Origin: an uncultured Poribacteria bacterium
Lineage (GTDB): Bacteria; Poribacteria; WGA-4E; WGA-3G
NCBI GenBank assembly: GCA_951812525.1
Contig: OX638316.1
Coordinates: forward strand, 2,722,506-2,786,505
Length of the DNA stretch: 64,000 bases
Direction: 5' to 3'
Notes under the pieces: model-generated
The model's database searches: none
The model's input: the letters and a program-made list of their open reading frames with translations, nothing else
Told to the model about the DNA's origin: nothing
Position numbers and translations under genes: made by a program
Part shown: positions 9,276 to 17,802 of the stretch, piece after piece
Position numbering within the stretch: position 1 is the first letter of the stretch
How the letters are laid out: each line of letters starts with the position of its first letter

Positions 9276-9530
9276 ATGTTCAAAGATTTGATTGAATACA
9301 TCGTAAAGTCTCTCGTCGATTATCCCGATCAGGTGGTAGTCCAGGAAGTAACTGGCGAAACGGTGGTTATTGTAGAGTTGACTGTCATGGAAGAAGATTT
9401 AGGAAAAATCATCGGTAGATACGGACGTACGCTTAAAGCAATAAGAAGTGTTCTCTATACTGCAGGATTGCAAGCAAATAAAAAAGTGATTCTTGAATTG
9501 ATTGAACACCCGAGAGTAGAGGAGCAATAG
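9276..9530 (+). CDS. khpA: KH-domain RNA-binding protein KhpA
   Basis: An 84-residue single KH domain with the RNA-gripping GxxG loop in GKIIGRYGRT. The family, encoded beside rpsP in many bacteria, binds RNA broadly, often with KhpB/Jag. In most genomes rimM comes next; here trmD follows after 73 bases. Confidence 0.93.
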   Translation: MFKDLIEYIVKSLVDYPDQVVVQEVTGETVVIVELTVMEEDLGKIIGRYGRTLKAIRSVLYTAGLQANKKVILELIEHPRVEEQ

Positions 9531-9603
9531 GAATTTCGTTTACTACGCGAGGTAGACGCATCAACTGAAAATGTAGGGTGTCGCTTGCAAGCCTATATTA
9601 AAA

Positions 9604-10332
9604 ATGAAAATTGATGTTCTCGCCTTGTTTCCAGAGATACTCGCACCTGCGTTAAAAACGGGTATCCTTCGACGCGTTCAGGACGCAGATAAACTCACCG
9701 TCAACCTCCATAATCTTCGCGATTGGGCAACCGACAAGCACCAGTCGGTTGATGATTACCCTTATGGCGGTGGCGCAGGTATGATCCTTAAACCGGAACC
9801 TATCTTCGCTGCGGTTAATGCGTTGAACGTCGAGGAAACCGCACACGTTGTTTATCTAACGCCACAAGGCGTACCGTTGACACAGCCGCTCGCGGAATCT
9901 CTCTCTTTAGAATCACATCTCATTCTGTTGTGTGGGCGTTATAAAGGAATTGATGAGCGGGTCCGACGTCAATTGGTCGCAACCGAACTTTCCATCGGGG
10001 ACTATGTTTTAAGTGGAGGGGAGATTGCTGCACTCGTTTTGATTGATGCCATTGGTCGAGTGCTTCCGGGGGCACTTGGTGATTACGAATCCGCACACGC
10101 CGATTCGTTTAGTCATGATTTGCTTGACCATCCGCACTACACGCGGCCCTCTGAGTTCGCTGGAATGAATGTTCCCCAGGTTCTCTTGAGTGGAGACCAT
10201 GAAGATATTAAGAAATGGCGGTATGCAGAGGCACTCAAACGCACCGCAAAGCACCGTCCGGATCTACTCCAGAAGCTGGAATTGAGCGAGGAAGACATCG
10301 CTATTCTCAAAATGGCAGGGTTGGTGGAGTGA
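9604..10332 (+). CDS. trmD: tRNA (guanine37-N1)-methyltransferase
   Basis: A 242-residue SPOUT-class enzyme that methylates G37 of tRNAs reading CNN codons, using S-adenosylmethionine, and prevents frameshifting. Motifs seen: DVLALFPE, DDYPYGGGAGMILKPEP, LLCGRYKGIDERV and the knotted SAM site SIGDYVLSGGE, followed by HPHYTRP. Length is typical. It sits in the ffh-rpsP-rplS operon as usual. Confidence 0.97.
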   Translation: MKIDVLALFPEILAPALKTGILRRVQDADKLTVNLHNLRDWATDKHQSVDDYPYGGGAGMILKPEPIFAAVNALNVEETAHVVYLTPQGVPLTQPLAESLSLESHLILLCGRYKGIDERVRRQLVATELSIGDYVLSGGEIAALVLIDAIGRVLPGALGDYESAHADSFSHDLLDHPHYTRPSEFAGMNVPQVLLSGDHEDIKKWRYAEALKRTAKHRPDLLQKLELSEEDIAILKMAGLVE

Positions 10333-10424
10333 ACCGAAGTTGTAGTTATCTATTTTTTTAAATCGCTCTTGCCGACCATATTAAGATTCTGACGGAACTT
10401 ATACTACACAAGGAGAAATAGAAA

Positions 10425-10769
10425 ATGAATTTGATTGAATCCGTTGAAAGCCAATATATGAAAAGTGAGATCCCTGAGTTTGGTGCCGGGGATGTCGTCA
10501 AAGTGAACACTCGTATCCGAGAAGGACAAAAGGAACGCATTCAGACTTATGAAGGCACTGTTATTCGTCGAGCACACGGCGGATTACGATCGACGTTTAC
10601 AGTACGCCGTGTCGCCTTCGGAGCAGGAAGTGAAAGGACTTTCCCTCTCCATTCACCCAATATTGAGAGCATTCAGGTCGTTCGATACGGTGCTGTCCGC
10701 CGCGCGAAGTTGTATTACTTACGCGACCGCACCGGTAGAGCCGCACGCGTCAAAGAGCGCAGAAGATGA
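10425..10769 (+). CDS. rplS: 50S ribosomal protein L19
   Basis: A 114-residue L19 with [45 protein letters not shown] and [13 protein letters not shown]; it sits at the 30S-50S interface. AAGGAGAAATAGAAA precedes the ATG. The rnhB start follows the stop by only four bases. Confidence 0.97.
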   Translation: MNLIESVESQYMKSEIPEFGAGDVVKVNTRIREGQKERIQTYEGTVIRRAHGGLRSTFTVRRVAFGAGSERTFPLHSPNIESIQVVRYGAVRRAKLYYLRDRTGRAARVKERRR

Positions 10770-10773
10770 CCTG

Positions 10774-11373
10774 ATGCACATGAACGGTTTTGAGCTCGCT
10801 TACCAACAAAGCGGCTATAAACAGATCGCAGGCATTGACGAGGCAGGCCGAGGCGCATTGGCAGGTCCCGTCATTGCCGCTGCTGTTATCCTACCCATTA
10901 ATTGCACCCTTGACGGTTTAAATGATTCAAAGCAGTTGTCTTCCAAGCAACGCGACCAACTTGATGGAGAGATTCGCCGTGTCGCTTTGTCGATAGGCAT
11001 CGGTTCCGTGGATAATCACGGTATCGACCGTCTCAATATCCTTAATGCTTCCCTATTGGCGATGCAGGAAGCGGTTGAAAAACTAACACCACAGCCTGAT
11101 TGTTTGCTCGTTGATGGTATATATCTCCCACAAGCGGATATTCCGGGCGAGGCAATTCCGAAAGGCGATAGCCGGAGTTATTCTATTGCTGCAGCCTCCA
11201 TTATCGCAAAAACCACGCGCGATAGGCTCATGATTGAATTGCATCGCACCTACCCAAACTACGGATTCCTAAAACACAAAGGATATCCGACATCCCAACA
11301 TCGACAAGCAATTGCACAGTTTGGTGCGTCCGATATTCACCGACATACCTTTAAACTCCTCCCAGACGACTAA
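10774..11373 (+). CDS. rnhB: Ribonuclease HII
   Basis: It removes RNA, including single ribonucleotides, from RNA-DNA hybrids. The metal site motif GIDEAGRGALAGPV, the later acidic residues in LLVDGIY and the Tyr/Ser block GDSRSYSIAAASIIAK are present. The frame extends upstream through rplS, but homology begins at QIAGIDEAG; ATG 10774 (199 residues) or 10780 is the likely start. A clear Shine-Dalgarno is not seen, which suggests coupling to rplS translation. Confidence 0.94.
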   Translation: MHMNGFELAYQQSGYKQIAGIDEAGRGALAGPVIAAAVILPINCTLDGLNDSKQLSSKQRDQLDGEIRRVALSIGIGSVDNHGIDRLNILNASLLAMQEAVEKLTPQPDCLLVDGIYLPQADIPGEAIPKGDSRSYSIAAASIIAKTTRDRLMIELHRTYPNYGFLKHKGYPTSQHRQAIAQFGASDIHRHTFKLLPDD

Positions 11374-11438
11374 ATCATATTATATCTGGCGGGCATTATA
11401 CGCGTTATTACGTGAAACTTTACAGATGGAAGGTAAGC

Positions 11439-11813
11439 ATGGATCGTTCACGCTTGGACATTGCAAAAATCGGCGAATCATTGGCAGTCACACATCTCAG
11501 AGCACGAGGGTGTGAAATCCTTGCACAAAACTATCGAGCAATACGAGGGGAAATTGATTTGATTGTACGGGATGGGCAATTTATCGTCTTTGTGGAAGTT
11601 AAAACGCGGAGGAGTCTCAAATTCGGAGTGCCTCAAGCAGCGGTAACCAAGCAGAAACAGAAGCAAATCTCAAAGGTAGCACTGGCATATCTGCAAACAG
11701 AAAACCTCTGGGATACTCCCTGCCGTTTCGATGTTATCGGTATCCACCTATCGTCCCGATCTGAGTTATTACGACTTGAACACATCGAAAGTGCATTTGA
11801 ATTTCAGCAGTAG
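11439..11813 (+). CDS. yraN: UPF0102 (YraN-family) nuclease-fold protein
   Basis: A 124-residue protein with the endonuclease-like core GEIDLIVRDGQFIVFVEVKTRR, the E/D...ExK pattern of Holliday-junction-resolvase-like folds; its function is not well established in bacteria. The ATG at 11439 follows GGAAGGTAA and is preferred to the in-frame ATG at 11412. It follows rnhB, a common arrangement. Confidence 0.92.
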   Translation: MDRSRLDIAKIGESLAVTHLRARGCEILAQNYRAIRGEIDLIVRDGQFIVFVEVKTRRSLKFGVPQAAVTKQKQKQISKVALAYLQTENLWDTPCRFDVIGIHLSSRSELLRLEHIESAFEFQQ

Positions 11814-11845
11814 AGCAAGGTATGAAAGCCTCACTCTACTGTCTG
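11810..11845. terminator. Weak terminator-like hairpin at the end of the ffh operon
   Basis: GTAGAG (11810-11815) can pair with CTCTAC (11834-11839), followed by a pyrimidine-rich tract. It overlaps the yraN stop and lies between convergent genes. The stem is short, so this is a candidate only. Confidence 0.35.
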
Positions 11846-11856
11846 TTCTTTTCCAA

Positions 11857-12480
11857 TTACTTGCGGGACGGTTCTGGATCCAAGGCTGGATAGATTTCTA
11901 TATCCGAGCGGGTGATCATTGTGCCGACATAAAAGGTTAGCCAGTCTCCGCAGAGTTCAATAGACATGAATTCGTCGTCACCCGCGACGTATTCGTGAAG
12001 CTCAACATCAAATTTCTGTTCGCCTTCAACGTCGGTAACGGTAAGATTAGCCGAGATGACTTCTTGTCGACTGTATTCAACAGCGATATCCGCCTGTTCG
12101 TTGTCCGGGTCTGGAAAATAGAGGGTCATCATGTCTGGCAAGGGATCCCCAAGTTCACATTCATCATCAATGATCCACCGCGAAATCTCGTATTCGTCCC
12201 GTGTGCCTGCTACATGGTCGACACCGACGACGATCTCTTCCTCCGCGTCCCGGATGTGGTACATGTAGCGACGGAGTGCCTCGCCTTCATATTTCTTTCG
12301 GGTGACGAGTTTGAAAGCGTGCGACGTATCTCCTGTCTTCTCGTATGTGATGATATCGGAGAGTTCGATCATACTCTCAATCGGAATGTCAACCAATTCA
12401 TGCCGCACCGGTTTTTTCGAGTCAGGGTCTTTTCGCTTGCCGAACAGTGATTTGCCATCTTTTCTACCAAATAACGCCAT
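11857..12480 (-). CDS. Conserved-looking cytoplasmic protein of unknown function
   Basis: A 207-residue acidic soluble protein that I do not recognise. It opens with a basic segment (MALFGRKDGKSLFGKRKD), then a mostly beta region with phrases such as IITYEKTGDTSHAFKLV, WIIDDECELGDPLP and ELCGDWLTFYVG; no signal peptide, membrane helix or catalytic motif is seen. It starts eight bases after the Ser/Arg-rich gene and is probably co-transcribed with it, so the two may act together. Confidence 0.7.
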   Translation of the reverse strand: MALFGRKDGKSLFGKRKDPDSKKPVRHELVDIPIESMIELSDIITYEKTGDTSHAFKLVTRKKYEGEALRRYMYHIRDAEEEIVVGVDHVAGTRDEYEISRWIIDDECELGDPLPDMMTLYFPDPDNEQADIAVEYSRQEVISANLTVTDVEGEQKFDVELHEYVAGDDEFMSIELCGDWLTFYVGTMITRSDIEIYPALDPEPSRK

Positions 12481-12488
12481 CTTACCCC

Positions 12489-13607
12489 CTAAAAATAACC
12501 CTTATTATACATCACTAACATGATCACTCCAACAACGAGGAGGCTTCCAAAGATTAGGAGAAACCATGTTCCGCCTGAGGTGCTCTTCTCGATGACAACA
12601 GTGCGTGTGGCTGGCGGGGCACGCGTTGAAGTATTTTGGGTAGACGATGCTGTTACTGTCGGTGTCTCTTCAGCAGCGGCAAGGAGTTCCTCTTTTAACG
12701 CTGCTTCATCTGGAAGTTCGTCAACAGTGAAAACTTCTGCCCCGTCCCCATAAAATTTATCTGGGTTTTCTTCTACATAACTTGCGGTATAATTTTCGTC
12801 GGCGTTCGTACCAGGGTCCACATAGTTCGAATTAGGTTCAATACCTTGGCTCTCGTAGTAGTCCTTATAATACTCGTATTCCTTCTGCTTTTCGGCATTC
12901 CAATGCGACCGGTCATAATCTCGATGGTGATAGTGCCACATATAACTATGGCGGATCGCATGATTGTAGTGATCGTGGAAATAGATGCCGAATAAAAGAT
13001 TGTTAAACGCCATGGATGCAGAGAGGCTGTACATTGAATACCCCATCATGGGGTAGTAACCACCAAAGTTATTGACGGTAATAGTTTGCCGTTGCTGCCG
13101 ACGAGCGCGTGACGTATCCCGGTTGGCTGTCCGAACTTGGCGTTTCAAACTCCGGTTTTCTGTTTTGAGTTGCCGCACCTGTTTCCGGTTTTGTGCCTTC
13201 ACTTGTCGCTGCTGACTCCGTGTCGCTGTCGTGTTTCGCGTTGACGTGGCTGATGTAGCTCTGGCGCGATTGGTGGCAGTCTGCTTCTGCCGAGCAGTCG
13301 TACTCGCACGAGTACTTGTGCTTCTTGAGGTACTGCCAGTGCTGCGTGTTGTACGTGATGTTGAAGTCCGCGGACTCGTATAACTTCTGCTCCGTGGACT
13401 TGAATAACTTCTACTCGTAGAAGAACGACTCGAAGAGCGTCTCGGCGTGTAACTCCGCCGACTGGAACTCCGGCTATAACTGCGGCTACGACTGAAACTC
13501 CGTCCTCCCCCAAAGCCACGACGGCTCTCTACAATATCCGGCGCAAAGCTAAACAAAAAGACAACCAGAACAACGAGGACTGAAAACTTCTGAAATTTGT
13601 GTTTCAC
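12489..13607 (-). CDS. Ser/Arg-rich exported protein with C-terminal membrane anchor
   Basis: GTG at 13607 is chosen: AAGGAGGA lies about eight bases upstream and it opens a clean signal peptide (KHKFQKFSVLVVLVVFLFSF). The longer TTG start at 13652 overlaps the tRNA promoter and is rejected. The 372-residue product has a long SR/RS/T-rich low-complexity segment (about residues 30-130), a basic coiled-coil-like stretch (LKTENRSLKRQVRTANRD), a Tyr/His-rich segment (FHDHYNHAIRHSYMWHYHH), an acidic Pro/Thr linker and a final helix WFLLIFGSLLVVGVIMLVMY. Function unknown. Confidence 0.75.
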   Translation of the reverse strand: MKHKFQKFSVLVVLVVFLFSFAPDIVESRRGFGGGRSFSRSRSYSRSSSRRSYTPRRSSSRSSTSRSYSSPRSRSYTSPRTSTSRTTRSTGSTSRSTSTRASTTARQKQTATNRARATSATSTRNTTATRSQQRQVKAQNRKQVRQLKTENRSLKRQVRTANRDTSRARRQQRQTITVNNFGGYYPMMGYSMYSLSASMAFNNLLFGIYFHDHYNHAIRHSYMWHYHHRDYDRSHWNAEKQKEYEYYKDYYESQGIEPNSNYVDPGTNADENYTASYVEENPDKFYGDGAEVFTVDELPDEAALKEELLAAAEETPTVTASSTQNTSTRAPPATRTVVIEKSTSGGTWFLLIFGSLLVVGVIMLVMYNKGYF

Positions 13608-13645
13608 CCTGATCTTCCTCCTTGGATTTTTTTTACCGAAAAAAC

Positions 13646-13674
13646 TTGACAAAAGACGCTGAATTTGTTAAAAT
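13646..13674 (+). promoter_or_regulatory. Sigma70-type promoter for tRNA-Arg
   Basis: TTGACA (13646-13651), a 17-base spacer, and TAAAAT (13669-13674). The predicted start near 13681 lies about 60 bases before the tRNA. Confidence 0.8.
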
Positions 13675-13739
13675 ATTCCTAAAGATAATGTGGAGTCGAA
13701 TCGGTTTCATCTGCGAAACCTCTTGGACTTTAGATATGT

Positions 13740-13813
13740 GTGCCTGTAGCTCAGTTGGATAGAGCGTTAGCCTCCGGAGCTAAAGGTCGGGCGTTCGAGT
13801 CGCCCCAGGCACG
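13740..13813 (+). tRNA. tRNA-Arg (anticodon CCG)
   Basis: A full cloverleaf can be drawn: acceptor GTGCCTG with CAGGCAC (7 bp), D arm GCTC...GAGC, anticodon stem TTAGC/GCTAA with loop CTCCGGA giving anticodon CCG, and T arm GGGCG TTCGAGT CGCCC. The CCA end is not encoded; a T-run (GTTTTTT) follows and may end transcription. Confidence 0.95.
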
Positions 13814-13933
13814 TTTTTTCATAATATGTGCACAAGTTACATCTTTGCTGCGCGAAATCCCCTGTTTAATCACCTTGAAGAATTATGTTAGCATTAATAA
13901 AAATGGATGTCAAGGATATTTGAAAGGAAAAAT

Positions 13934-14818
13934 ATGGCACTTGACGTACGCGACGAACAACTTTTAAAGTTGATTGATTCCGAGGCACCCGTTGAACAAA
14001 TCGCAACGGGATGCCAATTCACCGAGGGACCTCTCTGGCATGCTACAGAGCGGTTTCTGCTTTTTAGCGATATTCCCGCAAATAAAATGCGGCGGTGGGA
14101 CGCAGGATCTGGAATGACAGTGTTCCGGGATCCATCTGGAAAATCAAACGGCTTGACTTATGATAAAGGCGGACACCTCATCGCTTGTGAACACGGAAAT
14201 CGGAGAGTCTCGCGGACAACAGCAGATGGACAGGTCATTACAATTGCATCCCATTATGAAGGAAAACGCCTGAATAGCCCTAATGATGTCGTCGTGAAAT
14301 CGAATGGGAGTATCTATTTTACCGATCCACCTTACGGGTTAAGTGCAGCGTATGGCGTTGAATCAGAGAAAGAACTCGATTTTCAAGGTGTCTATCGTTT
14401 GTCGCCTAATGGGGACACCCTAATCCTCCTCGTTGATGATTTTGACAGACCTAATGGTCTCTGTTTTTCGCCAGATGAGTCCATCCTTTATATCAACGAC
14501 ACTGAGCGTATGCATGTCCGCGCCTTCGATGTGCAACCCGATGGTACAATCGCTAACGACCGCATCTTCGGCGAAGAAGAGGGAGACACTGGTAAGCCGG
14601 ACGGAATGAAAGCCGATGTTCACGGGAATGTATACCTGACCGGTCCAGACGGCATTTGGGTCTTCGCACCCGACGGAACGCACCTCGGAATTATTCTTGT
14701 TCCTGAACGCTCAGCCAACTTGGCATGGGGCGGTGATGACTGGAACAGTCTTTTCATCACAGCGAGTACCTCCGTTTATCGCGTGGAATGCAAAGTCGCA
14801 GGAGTCGCGGTGCCCTAA
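13934..14818 (+). CDS. SMP-30/gluconolactonase-family protein
   Basis: A 294-residue six-bladed beta-propeller-type enzyme. The family motifs are FTEGPLWHATERFLLFSDIP (metal Glu), SNGLTYDKGGHLIACEHGNRR, LNSPNDVVVKSNGSIYFTDPPYG, RPNGLCFSPDESILYINDT and KPDGMKADVHGNVYLTGP. Family members hydrolyse sugar lactones; the exact lactone is not known. ATG 13934 follows GAAAGGAAA and replaces the longer start at 13907. Its stop overlaps the dut start (TAATG). Confidence 0.9.
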   Translation: MALDVRDEQLLKLIDSEAPVEQIATGCQFTEGPLWHATERFLLFSDIPANKMRRWDAGSGMTVFRDPSGKSNGLTYDKGGHLIACEHGNRRVSRTTADGQVITIASHYEGKRLNSPNDVVVKSNGSIYFTDPPYGLSAAYGVESEKELDFQGVYRLSPNGDTLILLVDDFDRPNGLCFSPDESILYINDTERMHVRAFDVQPDGTIANDRIFGEEEGDTGKPDGMKADVHGNVYLTGPDGIWVFAPDGTHLGIILVPERSANLAWGGDDWNSLFITASTSVYRVECKVAGVAVP

Positions 14819-15255
14819 TGTCGATGAAAGTTAATATCAAACGCATAGATAAGACCCTCCCGTTACCAAAATATGAGACAGCAGGCTCTGTTGGATTTGA
14901 TTTAATTTGTCGAGAATCGGCAGAGATTTCGCCTCAAACCATCGTTCTCATCCCCGCGAATGTTATCGTTGAAACCCCTCCTGGTTATATGCTAATGGTC
15001 TGCGCGCGAAGCAGCACACCCCGCAAATTCGGATTAATGGTGCCCCAGGGAGTGGGCATCGTCGATAATGATTACTGTGGTGAAGAAGACGAACTACAAA
15101 TTCAGGTCTACAATTTCACGAATGAAGTCGTGCATGTTGAAAGAGGCAGTCGGATCGCACAAGCGATTTTTGTACGTGTAAATACAGCAGAATGGAACGA
15201 GGTTGAACAGATGCACTCACCCTCTCGCGGGGGATTTGGCAGCACAGATCGATAG
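14818..15255 (+). CDS. dut: dUTP diphosphatase
   Basis: A trimeric-type dUTPase of 145 residues that hydrolyses dUTP to dUMP, keeping uracil out of DNA and feeding thyA. Motifs run in order: TAGSVGFDL, ARSSTPRKFGL, GVGIVDNDYCGEEDELQIQVYN, ERGSRIAQ and the flexible C-terminal RGGFGST. The ATG overlaps the lactonase stop by one base; ATG 14824 is an alternative. thyA starts three bases after the stop, which fits one operon for dTMP synthesis. Confidence 0.95.
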   Translation: MSMKVNIKRIDKTLPLPKYETAGSVGFDLICRESAEISPQTIVLIPANVIVETPPGYMLMVCARSSTPRKFGLMVPQGVGIVDNDYCGEEDELQIQVYNFTNEVVHVERGSRIAQAIFVRVNTAEWNEVEQMHSPSRGGFGSTDR

Positions 15256-15257
15256 CC

Positions 15258-16055
15258 ATGGAACAGTATATACGAGGGCTTCAACAAATAATAGATACAG
15301 GTGTTGACCGACCTGGCAGAAACGGTGTAACACGCGCACTGTTTGGCATGCAGATGCGATACAATCTTGAAGATGGATTCCCCGCCGTAACAACGAAAAA
15401 ATTGGCGTTCGGTGCTGTAAAAGCTGAACTCTTAGGCTTTCTACGTGCCTATTCGCATGTCGATCAATTTCAGAAACTCGGTGTACAGGTGTGGAACGCC
15501 AATGCTGATGCGTGGAACCGCAACGGTTCTCTTGGTCGCATATATGGTGTTCAATGGCGAGAGTGGCAAACAGAAAATGGCACAATCGATCAGTTAGGAG
15601 AAGTTATCAAACAACTTCAAACAAACCCGTACAGCCGAAGGCATGTCGTTACAGCGTGGAATCCGGGGGAATTGAATCAGATGGCGTTGGAACCCTGCCA
15701 CATGTTCTTCCAATTCTTTGTAGCGGACGATAAGTTGTCATTGCAAATGTATCAGCGCAGTTGTGATATGTTCTTGGGTGTGCCGTTTAATATCGCCTCG
15801 TATGCACTCCTTTTACACATGGTAGCACAGGTAACAGGGTTAATGCCGGGTGAATTTATTCACACCTTAGGTGACGCACACATCTATCATGAGCACTTTC
15901 AGGCAGTTAAAATCCAATTGCAACGGGAGCCTTATCCACTCCCGCGACTGGTGTTGGACCCGAAAATCTCATCAATTGATGCCTTCAAAATGCAACACAT
16001 TCAGTTAGAGGATTACCAACACCACGAGGCTATTCACGCACCTATGCTTGTCTAA
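15258..16055 (+). CDS. thyA: Thymidylate synthase (ThyA type)
   Basis: It converts dUMP to dTMP with methylene-tetrahydrofolate and releases dihydrofolate. The 265-residue protein has the catalytic Cys in ALEPCHMFFQF, the dUMP site YQRSCDMFLGVPFNIASYA and HTLGDAHIYHEHF. The length matches E. coli ThyA. It lies between dut and folA, the enzymes that supply dUMP and recycle the dihydrofolate. Confidence 0.97.
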   Translation: MEQYIRGLQQIIDTGVDRPGRNGVTRALFGMQMRYNLEDGFPAVTTKKLAFGAVKAELLGFLRAYSHVDQFQKLGVQVWNANADAWNRNGSLGRIYGVQWREWQTENGTIDQLGEVIKQLQTNPYSRRHVVTAWNPGELNQMALEPCHMFFQFFVADDKLSLQMYQRSCDMFLGVPFNIASYALLLHMVAQVTGLMPGEFIHTLGDAHIYHEHFQAVKIQLQREPYPLPRLVLDPKISSIDAFKMQHIQLEDYQHHEAIHAPMLV

Positions 16056-16107
16056 CATCCTCTGAGCATTCACACAACCAAATCTATGAGGGGCAACTTA
16101 CGACAAA

Positions 16108-16611
16108 ATGGAACAAGAGCGTCGAGATAAAAGCAACTGCGGCACCCCTGAACACAATGGAAACCGTCCCGATCTCGAAGAATTATCACCTCCGGAGGAA
16201 GCGGCGTTTCTCATTCAACTCATCTTTGAGGAATTTGAAGAGATTCTAACAAACTATCCGCATCATGCCGCCTACTGCTTCGCATCGATTACCCGTCTGG
16301 CGAGCACAACCGAGAATCTTTCCTACTTCGCACGACGGTTAGGAATGTGGCTCTGGATTGAAGTACTTAGTTTTCAGATTGAAGAACCTTTAAATCTCGA
16401 CAAACTCGCCGAACACTTTGAAACCGACACAGAAACCGTCCAAACCGGAATTGACGAGCTTGAAAAGATAAGAGAATTTGAGATGGAATGGGAACTGAAA
16501 GGGCGGATTAAACTTATACCTCGCATGTCAAAAGAGACAGTAACCCATTTCGCTAATCAGGTCTTGAACGGTATAGAGGCGGGAGAACAAGAAGAGAGAG
16601 TGAAACCCTAA
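16108..16611 (+). CDS. Protein of unknown function inserted in the dTMP/folate cluster
   Basis: A 167-residue protein that I do not recognise. It has an acidic N-terminus (EELSPPEEAAFLIQLIFEEF), a hydrophobic helical segment (LGMWLWIEVLSF) and a stretch that looks like a winged helix-turn-helix (LNLDKLAEHFETDTETVQTG). It starts 52 bases after thyA, and its TAA is directly followed by the folA ATG with no gap, so it is very likely translated with folA. A DNA- or RNA-binding role is possible but unproven. Confidence 0.72.
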   Translation: MEQERRDKSNCGTPEHNGNRPDLEELSPPEEAAFLIQLIFEEFEEILTNYPHHAAYCFASITRLASTTENLSYFARRLGMWLWIEVLSFQIEEPLNLDKLAEHFETDTETVQTGIDELEKIREFEMEWELKGRIKLIPRMSKETVTHFANQVLNGIEAGEQEERVKP

Positions 16612-17106
16612 ATGTTAATTTCAATGATCGCTGCAATGGATAAAAATCGGCTTATCGGTAATGGACCCGATATCCCGTGGCAGATGCCCGCTGACCGACG
16701 ACATTTTCGCGATATGACAGTCGGCAAGCCCGTCGTTATGGGACGTAAAACTTTTGAAACGCTCAAACGTCCGTTGGGCAAACGACACAACATCGTCCTC
16801 ACACGAAATGCAGCTTATAAGGCACCCAAGGACTGTAGCGTTGCACATACGGTAGCCGATGTTCTTGAACTTTGTAAAGAAAAAGAAGAACTCATGATAT
16901 GTGGCGGGGCACCGATCTATCAAGCCTTTTTACCTCACGCCAACCGGCTCTACCTGACGCAAATTCATGCTACATTTGAAGGCGATGTCTATTTTCCCGA
17001 ATTTGACCTCGCAGCCTGGGAAGAAGTAAAACGCATTGACGGCGAACCTGATGAGAAAAATCCTTATCCCTACAGCTTTTTGTTTTTAGAAAGAAGGCAC
17101 GGATAG
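16612..17106 (+). CDS. folA: Dihydrofolate reductase
   Basis: A 164-residue enzyme that reduces dihydrofolate to tetrahydrofolate with NADPH, restoring the cofactor consumed by ThyA. Motifs: SMIAAMDKNRLIGNGPDIPW, MPADRRHFRDMTVGKPVVMGRKTFE and LMICGGAPIYQAFLPHANRLYLT. The ATG abuts the stop of the upstream gene. Confidence 0.96.
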   Translation: MLISMIAAMDKNRLIGNGPDIPWQMPADRRHFRDMTVGKPVVMGRKTFETLKRPLGKRHNIVLTRNAAYKAPKDCSVAHTVADVLELCKEKEELMICGGAPIYQAFLPHANRLYLTQIHATFEGDVYFPEFDLAAWEEVKRIDGEPDEKNPYPYSFLFLERRHG

Positions 17107-17144
17107 GACCCACCACAACTCTTTTCTAACAGAGGAGTAAATTT

Positions 17145-17777
17145 GTGCTTAACCTATGTATGCTGTCCGGTTCTTTTGAATACGACTCCGAAGCATCTCT
17201 GACTATCTTCAAAAAGTATGTTGAAAGACATTACCCGATTCAGGCGAACCTAGTTGTCTACGATTCAGAGGATGACGATCCTTCATTGGCCGCCTTAGAC
17301 GATGCCGATGTTTTATTAGTCTTTACACGTCGTCTCAATACAGAAGGCGAATCGCTCAGAAAATTTCAAGCCTACTGTGAACAAGGCAGACCGATTGTTG
17401 GGGTTAGAACAGCCAGCCACGCCTATCAAAATTGGCTGGAGTTCGATAAAGATTTATTGGGCGGTGATTATCAAGGACATTACGGTGAAGGCCCCATTGT
17501 GCGTGCGGAAGTGGTTGCTACAGAACACCCAATTCTCGACGGTATCTCAGCATTTGCCAGCTACGGGAGCCTCTACAAAAACCCATTGCTTCGCGACGAC
17601 ACATCTCTTCTTTTGATGGGACATACGATTGAACATTCAGAACCAGTAGCATGGACACGTTTGCATAACGGAGGCCGTATCTGTTATACTTCATTGGGGC
17701 ATCAGAAGGATTTTGAAGTCGTTCCCTTTCTGCGATTTCTGGCACAAAGTATTTTGTGGGTATCTGGACAGGAGTAG
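17145..17777 (+). CDS. ThuA-like (trehalose-utilisation-type) protein
   Basis: A 210-residue glutamine-amidotransferase-like fold without an obvious catalytic Cys, as usual for ThuA-like domains. Recognisable parts are DDADVLLVFTR, GRPIVGVRTASHAYQNW, LGGDYQGHYG, EHPILDGIS and GGRICYTSLGH. GTG at 17145 follows AGAGGAG. Family function is poorly defined; such proteins often sit in sugar-utilisation loci, and here a NagA-like gene follows 25 bases later. Confidence 0.85.
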   Translation: MLNLCMLSGSFEYDSEASLTIFKKYVERHYPIQANLVVYDSEDDDPSLAALDDADVLLVFTRRLNTEGESLRKFQAYCEQGRPIVGVRTASHAYQNWLEFDKDLLGGDYQGHYGEGPIVRAEVVATEHPILDGISAFASYGSLYKNPLLRDDTSLLLMGHTIEHSEPVAWTRLHNGGRICYTSLGHQKDFEVVPFLRFLAQSILWVSGQE

Positions 17778-17802
17778 GAAGATTTAAGGACATTTTGGTA
17801 AC

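Noticed and set aside
13814-13933. Second tRNA after tRNA-Arg
   Set aside because: No cloverleaf can be drawn in this gap.
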